Of a stretch of 64,000 bases of DNA, positions 60,390 to 64,000 are shown piece by piece. Origin of the DNA: Amycolatopsis nalaikhensis (GTDB taxonomy: Bacteria > Actinomycetota > Actinomycetes > Mycobacteriales > Pseudonocardiaceae); contig NZ_CP127173.1 in NCBI RefSeq assembly GCF_030264295.1, positions 9,617,501 to 9,681,500 on the forward strand. The letters run 5' to 3'. The notes beneath the pieces were generated by a model. It saw only the letters and a program-made list of their open reading frames with translations. It ran no database searches and was not told where the DNA came from. Numbering within the stretch: the stretch's first letter is position 1; every line of letters starts with the position of its first letter. The position numbers and the translations under genes were made by a program.

Positions 60390-61939
60390 AACCCGGCCGC
60401 TTCGAGCGCGAGGTAGAGGTCGACCCGGTCCTCGGTGCGGGCGACGTCGCGCCCGGTCAGCTCCGCGACCTTCGCCAGCCGGTTGCGCAAGGTGTTGACG
60501 TGGACGAACAACGCCTCCGCCGTCGCCGCCCACTGCCCGCCGTGCTCGAGGAACGCCTGGACGGTGCGGACCAGGTCGCCGCCGCGCTGCGCGTCGTGCT
60601 CGCGCAGCGGGCCGAGCACGACGTCGGCGAAGTCCCGCAACGTGTCGGCGTCGTGCAGGCCGAGCAGCAGGCGGTGGGTGCCGAGTTCGGCGAAGGTCGC
60701 GACCGGCGTGCCGCCGCGGCGCCGCAGGACGCGGCAGGCTTCCCGGGACCGGACGAGCGGTTGCTTGAGCCCGGCGCAGTTCGCCACACTCCCGCCGATG
60801 CCGACCACGGCGCGGTGCCCGGGAAACTGGCCGTCGACGGCACGGGCCAGCCGGGTGCCGAGCTCGTGGAGCTCGGCGTCCGGCCGCCGCCACGGCACCA
60901 CCGCGACGACGTCGCCGCTGCCGCCGGCCACCGCGGCCGGGGAGTTCTCGGCGAGGAAGAACTCCATGACGGCCTCGGCCAAGCCGGGCAGCGTGGGCGG
61001 CTCGGCGCCCGAGAAGGCCAGCGCCACCACGGCGAGTGCGCCGTCGGGGTCGACCCCGAACGCGCGGAGCCGCCCCGGGACCTCGCCGCTGCGCGCGGGT
61101 CCGGAAAGGATCATGTCCAGCAGCTCGCTGGCGAAGCGCAGTTCGATCGCGTGCACCGCTTGCTGTTTGGCCACTTCCAGGCTGAGGAAGCGAGCCGTCT
61201 GCTCCAGCGCCGCGCGTTCGCCGTCGCCGAGTTCCCGCAGCGGGCGCAGGCACAGCAGCGCCGCGTCGAGGTCGCCGATCGCGCCAACGAGGAAGACGCT
61301 CGCCACCCCCGCGTCCCCGAAGTCGATCTCCAGCGGCGGCGGGTGGTCGCCGAGGCGTTCGGCCGCGGTGTGGCGCTGCTCCGCGGTCAGGGCCGCGCCC
61401 GCCGCGGCCAGCAGCCGCCCGGCCCGGTCGACCACCGCCAGCGGCACGTCGTAGTCGCGGCGCAGCACCTCCAGCGCCCCGGTCGCGCCCGCGCCTCGGG
61501 AGAGCGCCGTCGTCAGGGCGTCGCCGCGCCGGACCATGCCGAGCAGGCTGGTCTGGCGCATCGCGGCGTAGTGGCCTGCCGCGGCCCGGGTGACCGCCGT
61601 GAACGGCACGCCGATCGCGATTTCCACCAGGGGCAGCTCGGCCACCGCACAGGCGTCGATCACGGCCTGCGGCGTCCGCGGCTGTTGTTCGCGCAGCCCG
61701 AACACGATCCCGGCGGCCCCGGCCCGCACGACGTTGCCGACGAACTCCGCGGCCTCCGCCTGCTCCAGCCACATCCCGTTGGTCAGCACCAGCTCCCGCT
61801 CACCCAGGTACGGCGAGGGATCGCTCAACTCGGTGTTGTGCACCCACACCACGCGCTCGTCCACCGCGCCGGCGCGGCCTTCCACCAGCAGGCGCAGGCC
61901 CAGATCGGGGTTGTCGAGCAGCGAGCGGATCGTGAACAC
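60380..61939 (-). CDS. PucR-family transcriptional regulator
   Basis: A 519-residue PucR/CdaR protein. The N-terminal PucR domain is residues 1-125 (FTIRSLLDNPDLGLRLLVEG, LGERELVLTNGMWLEQAEAA). A GGDEF-like middle region covers about 290-410. The C-terminal HTH_30 is FLEHGGQWAATAEALFVHVN, then TLRNRLAKVAELTGRDV. PucR proteins respond to purine and nitrogen catabolites. It is divergent from the NCS1 permease and convergent, with 10 bp overlap, with the deacetylase-like gene. It likely controls both neighbouring operons through the shared 14-bp motif. Confidence 0.9.
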   Translation of the reverse strand: MFTIRSLLDNPDLGLRLLVEGRAGAVDERVVWVHNTELSDPSPYLGERELVLTNGMWLEQAEAAEFVGNVVRAGAAGIVFGLREQQPRTPQAVIDACAVAELPLVEIAIGVPFTAVTRAAAGHYAAMRQTSLLGMVRRGDALTTALSRGAGATGALEVLRRDYDVPLAVVDRAGRLLAAAGAALTAEQRHTAAERLGDHPPPLEIDFGDAGVASVFLVGAIGDLDAALLCLRPLRELGDGERAALEQTARFLSLEVAKQQAVHAIELRFASELLDMILSGPARSGEVPGRLRAFGVDPDGALAVVALAFSGAEPPTLPGLAEAVMEFFLAENSPAAVAGGSGDVVAVVPWRRPDAELHELGTRLARAVDGQFPGHRAVVGIGGSVANCAGLKQPLVRSREACRVLRRRGGTPVATFAELGTHRLLLGLHDADTLRDFADVVLGPLREHDAQRGGDLVRTVQAFLEHGGQWAATAEALFVHVNTLRNRLAKVAELTGRDVARTEDRVDLYLALEAAGFYG

Positions 61940-61941
61940 GT

Positions 61942-61987
61942 TGTGAAGCTTACACAGCGAGCCGGCGTTTCGCTGGAGCTTCCTCCA
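61942..61987. promoter_or_regulatory. pucR/permease control region with candidate operators
   Basis: TGTG-N7-CACA (61942-61956) lies beside the pucR start codon. TGGAGCTTCCTCCA (61974-61987) matches the 57745 motif at 11 of 14 positions, with TCCTCCA fully kept. Both lie in the 111-bp gap between divergent pucR and the NCS1 permease gene. Confidence 0.5.
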
Positions 61988-62050
61988 CTGGTCACGCCCC
62001 TGAGGCGGGTGCTTTTGTAAGGCAACTCACCGTCCCTTTTGGAGGTTGCC

Positions 62051-63445
62051 ATGGTGCGGGAAACGCCGGAGAGCGTGCCCTTCGACGCGCACGGGATCGA
62101 GCCGATCCCGGACCGCGGCCGGGACTGCACGCCGTGGGAGCAGTTCTGGATCTGGTCCGGCGCCAACATCGCGCCGATCAACTGGGTGCTCGGCGCGCTC
62201 GGGGTCACGCTGGGGCTGAGCCTGGTGGAGACGCTGGTCGTGGTCGCGCTGGGCAACCTGGTCGGCTGCGCGGTCTTCGGGCTGTGCAACGTGCTGGGCC
62301 ACCGCACCGGGGTGAACCAGATGGTGCTGGGCCGCGCGCCCTTCGGCCGCCGGGGCGCCAAGGTGCCCGGTGTCATCCAGGGACTGCTGGCGATGGCGTG
62401 GGTCGGCGTCAACACGTGGGTGGTCCTGGACCTGATGCTGGCCGTGCTGCGCCAGCTCGGGATCGAGGGCGGGCCGTGGCTGCGCTACCTCGTCGCCGGG
62501 GTGATCATGGCGGTCCAGCTGTGGCTGGCGCTGTACGGGTTCTACGCGATCCGGTCGTTCGAGAAGTACACCGTGCCCGCCACCGTGCTCGTGATGGTCG
62601 TGATGACGGTGCTCGCGCTCAGCCGGGCGGACCTGGACTGGACCTCGTCGACCGCGACGTCGACTCCGGACAAGGTCACCGCGGTGACCCAGCTGCTCAC
62701 CGCGATCGGCGTCGGCTGGGGCATCACGTGGGTGCCGTACTCGGCGGACTACAGCCGCTTCGTCCGGCGCGGCGCGTCCTCGCGTTCGGTGTTCCTGGCC
62801 TCGGCGCTGGGCATGTACCTGCCGACGGTGTGGCTCGCGGCGCTCGGGGCGTGCCTGGCCAGCGCGGGCGGCAGCGGCGACCCGTCCGCGATCGTGGTGA
62901 GCGCGTTCGGCACGATGGCGCTGCCGGTGCTGCTGCTGATCATGCACGGTCCCATCGCGACGAACATCCTCAACCTCTACTCGTCGTCGCTGGCCGCGTT
63001 GAGCATCGGGGTGAAGATCGCGCGCTGGAAGCTCACCCTCTTCGCCGGCGTCGTCGCTTCGGTCGTGCTGCTGGTGCTGATGGAGGCGGACAGTTTCGCG
63101 CACGCCTTCGACAACTGGATGACCTCGATCCTGGTGTGGATCAGCCCGTGGGCGGCGATCGTGCTGATCGACTACTTCGTGCTGCGCCGCGGAAGGCTGG
63201 ACGTGCGGTCGCTGTACGCGGAGTCGAAGTCGGTGAACGGCCGCGCGCTGCTGGCGCTCGGCCTGGGTGTGGTGGCGGCGTGGTCATGGCAGTACGGGCT
63301 GACCCCGCTGATGCAGGGCCCGCTGGCGACGGCGATGAACAACACGGACTTCTCGTGGCTGTCCGGTTCGGTCGTCGCCGGCGGCCTGTACTACCTGCTG
63401 GCTCGGCGCGCGCCCCGGCGTTCGGAAGTCGGTGCGAGCCGGTGA
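62051..63445 (+). CDS. NCS1-family purine/pyrimidine/hydantoin-type permease
   Basis: A 464-residue membrane protein with about 12 helices. NCS1 features are GIEPIPDRGRDCTPWEQFWIWSGANIAPIN at the start, GRAPFGRRGAKVPGVIQGLLAMAWVGVNTW, and ITWVPYSADYSRFVRRGASS. The family imports cytosine, uracil, allantoin, hydantoins or thiamine-like compounds with Na+ or H+. The ATG follows TTTTGGAGG at good spacing. The next gene, an amidase, overlaps the stop by four bases. It likely imports the substrate for the nearby catabolic genes. Confidence 0.9.
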   Translation: MVRETPESVPFDAHGIEPIPDRGRDCTPWEQFWIWSGANIAPINWVLGALGVTLGLSLVETLVVVALGNLVGCAVFGLCNVLGHRTGVNQMVLGRAPFGRRGAKVPGVIQGLLAMAWVGVNTWVVLDLMLAVLRQLGIEGGPWLRYLVAGVIMAVQLWLALYGFYAIRSFEKYTVPATVLVMVVMTVLALSRADLDWTSSTATSTPDKVTAVTQLLTAIGVGWGITWVPYSADYSRFVRRGASSRSVFLASALGMYLPTVWLAALGACLASAGGSGDPSAIVVSAFGTMALPVLLLIMHGPIATNILNLYSSSLAALSIGVKIARWKLTLFAGVVASVVLLVLMEADSFAHAFDNWMTSILVWISPWAAIVLIDYFVLRRGRLDVRSLYAESKSVNGRALLALGLGVVAAWSWQYGLTPLMQGPLATAMNNTDFSWLSGSVVAGGLYYLLARRAPRRSEVGASR

Positions 63446-64000
63446 CCACGGTGGAAGATGCGCTGACCCGAGCCCATCGGACGCGCAACACGTTCCTCCG
63501 GATCACCGACGAGCGGGCGGCGGCCGTGGTGTCGCAGGGCCCGCTCGCGGGGATGCCGTTCGCGGTCAAGGACATCTTCGACGTCCGCGGGACCCGGACG
63601 TCGGCGGCGTCGCGGGTGTTCGACGACCGGCCGGACGCGAGCCGCGACGCGGAAGCGGTGCGCCGCGTCACCGCGGCCGGAGCGGCGCTCATCGGCAAGA
63701 CGACGATGAGCGAGCTGGCGTACTCGGGGCTCGGAGTCAACGAAAGGTTCGGCACGCCAACGCTTTCCCGCGCGGGCCGCGAACACGTCGTCGGCGGTTC
63801 GTCGTCGGGGTCGGCCGCGGCGGTGCGGGCGGGGGTCGTCGCGTTCGCCCTCGCGAGCGACACGTCCGGGTCCGCCCGCATCCCGGCGGCCTGGGTGGGT
63901 GTGTTCGGGTTCCGCCCGAGCCTGGGCCGGTATCCCTCGGACGGCATGACGGCGCTGGCGCCGACTCTCGACACGGCGGGTCTCATCGCCGCCCGGCTCG
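63442..64000 (+). CDS. Amidase signature-family hydrolase, 5' part
   Basis: The gene runs off the right edge; 186 residues are visible. The Ser-Ser-Lys triad is recognisable: Lys in LAGMPFAVKDIFDVRGTRTS, Ser in VVGGSSSGSAAAVRAG, and Ser in LASDTSGSARIPAAWVGVFG. It hydrolyses a linear amide (relatives include allophanate hydrolase, AtzF and indoleacetamide hydrolase). The GTG overlaps the permease TGA. It is probably the final amide-cleaving step of the local pathway. Confidence 0.9.
   Translation, partial: MTTVEDALTRAHRTRNTFLRITDERAAAVVSQGPLAGMPFAVKDIFDVRGTRTSAASRVFDDRPDASRDAEAVRRVTAAGAALIGKTTMSELAYSGLGVNERFGTPTLSRAGREHVVGGSSSGSAAAVRAGVVAFALASDTSGSARIPAAWVGVFGFRPSLGRYPSDGMTALAPTLDTAGLIAARL

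Noticed and set aside
1..64000. CRISPR arrays, phage genes, insertion sequences, tRNA or rRNA genes
   Set aside because: I looked for regularly spaced repeats, transposase motifs and cloverleaf or rRNA sequence and saw none; a tRNA or repeat search program would be needed to exclude them formally.

Overview
The window is high-GC DNA packed with genes using GTG/ATG starts and strong third-position G+C. It encodes a mycothiol-type formaldehyde dehydrogenase, two DinB/maleylpyruvate-isomerase-like proteins, an F420-type luciferase-like enzyme, secreted actinomycete-style proteases and many TetR/LuxR/MerR/PucR regulators. This points to a soil actinomycete, most likely Pseudonocardiaceae (Amycolatopsis-like). 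The genus is inferred from gene content, not from a search. No rRNA, tRNA, CRISPR array, integrase or insertion sequence was recognised. The region reads as catabolic and accessory chromosome.

Layout. 0-2.5 kb: a LysR regulator cut by the window edge, a divergent MFS exporter, and a wrecked cytokinin-dehydrogenase-like FAD gene. 2.6-5.4 kb: a three-gene flavin electron-transfer operon (ferric-reductase-like membrane protein, FMN-binding lipoprotein-like protein, ApbE). 5.2-6.9 kb: mscR formaldehyde dehydrogenase with its metallo-beta-lactamase partner. 7-15 kb: LuxR, luciferase-like, SMP-30, TetR and CynX-type MFS genes, and a large ATP-binding LuxR regulator broken by one frameshift. 15.9-23.4 kb: an orphan ABC substrate-binding protein, TspO with a MerR/B12-like regulator, an HATPase protein, MFS plus AraC, an epoxide-hydrolase-like enzyme and TetR. 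23.4-29.6 kb: bioF-bioB and TetR, a methyltransferase, a stand-alone FAD-synthetase-type protein, an NmrA-like protein and a secreted beta-helix protein.

29.6-36.6 kb holds a divergent tetrahydrofolate one-carbon cluster. It comprises a LigM/GcvT-like O-demethylase, MetF, FolD, PurU and FolP on one side and FchA-type cyclohydrolase and FolC on the other. Together they could take a methyl group from methyl-THF down to formate and regenerate THF. The FolD has lost the residues needed for cyclohydrolase activity, and the FchA protein can supply exactly that step. 36.7-43.2 kb: a 985-residue secreted protease in which a trypsin domain is nested inside an Ig-like domain behind a sedolisin, a divergent pair of paralogous HTH proteins, a CHAP amidase and a secreted alpha/beta hydrolase.

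43.2-55.2 kb: an Atu/Liu-like acyl-CoA catabolic cluster (AtuA-like protein, DinB-like protein, enoyl-CoA hydratase, biotin-dependent carboxylase alpha and beta subunits, acyl-CoA ligase, acyl-CoA dehydrogenase). It is divergent from a TetR regulator and a second ligase, and similar operators lie in front of both transcripts. 55.3-57.7 kb: a hypothetical gene with compensating frameshifts, a small secreted protein and an SDR. 57.8-64 kb: a probable PucR regulon (DUF1989 protein, Old Yellow Enzyme, polysaccharide-deacetylase-family hydrolase, NCS1 permease, amidase) that looks like import, reduction, ring opening and amide hydrolysis of an unknown N-heterocycle. A shared 14-bp motif precedes both of its transcripts. 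Single-base frameshifts interrupt four otherwise intact genes, so some may be sequence errors.
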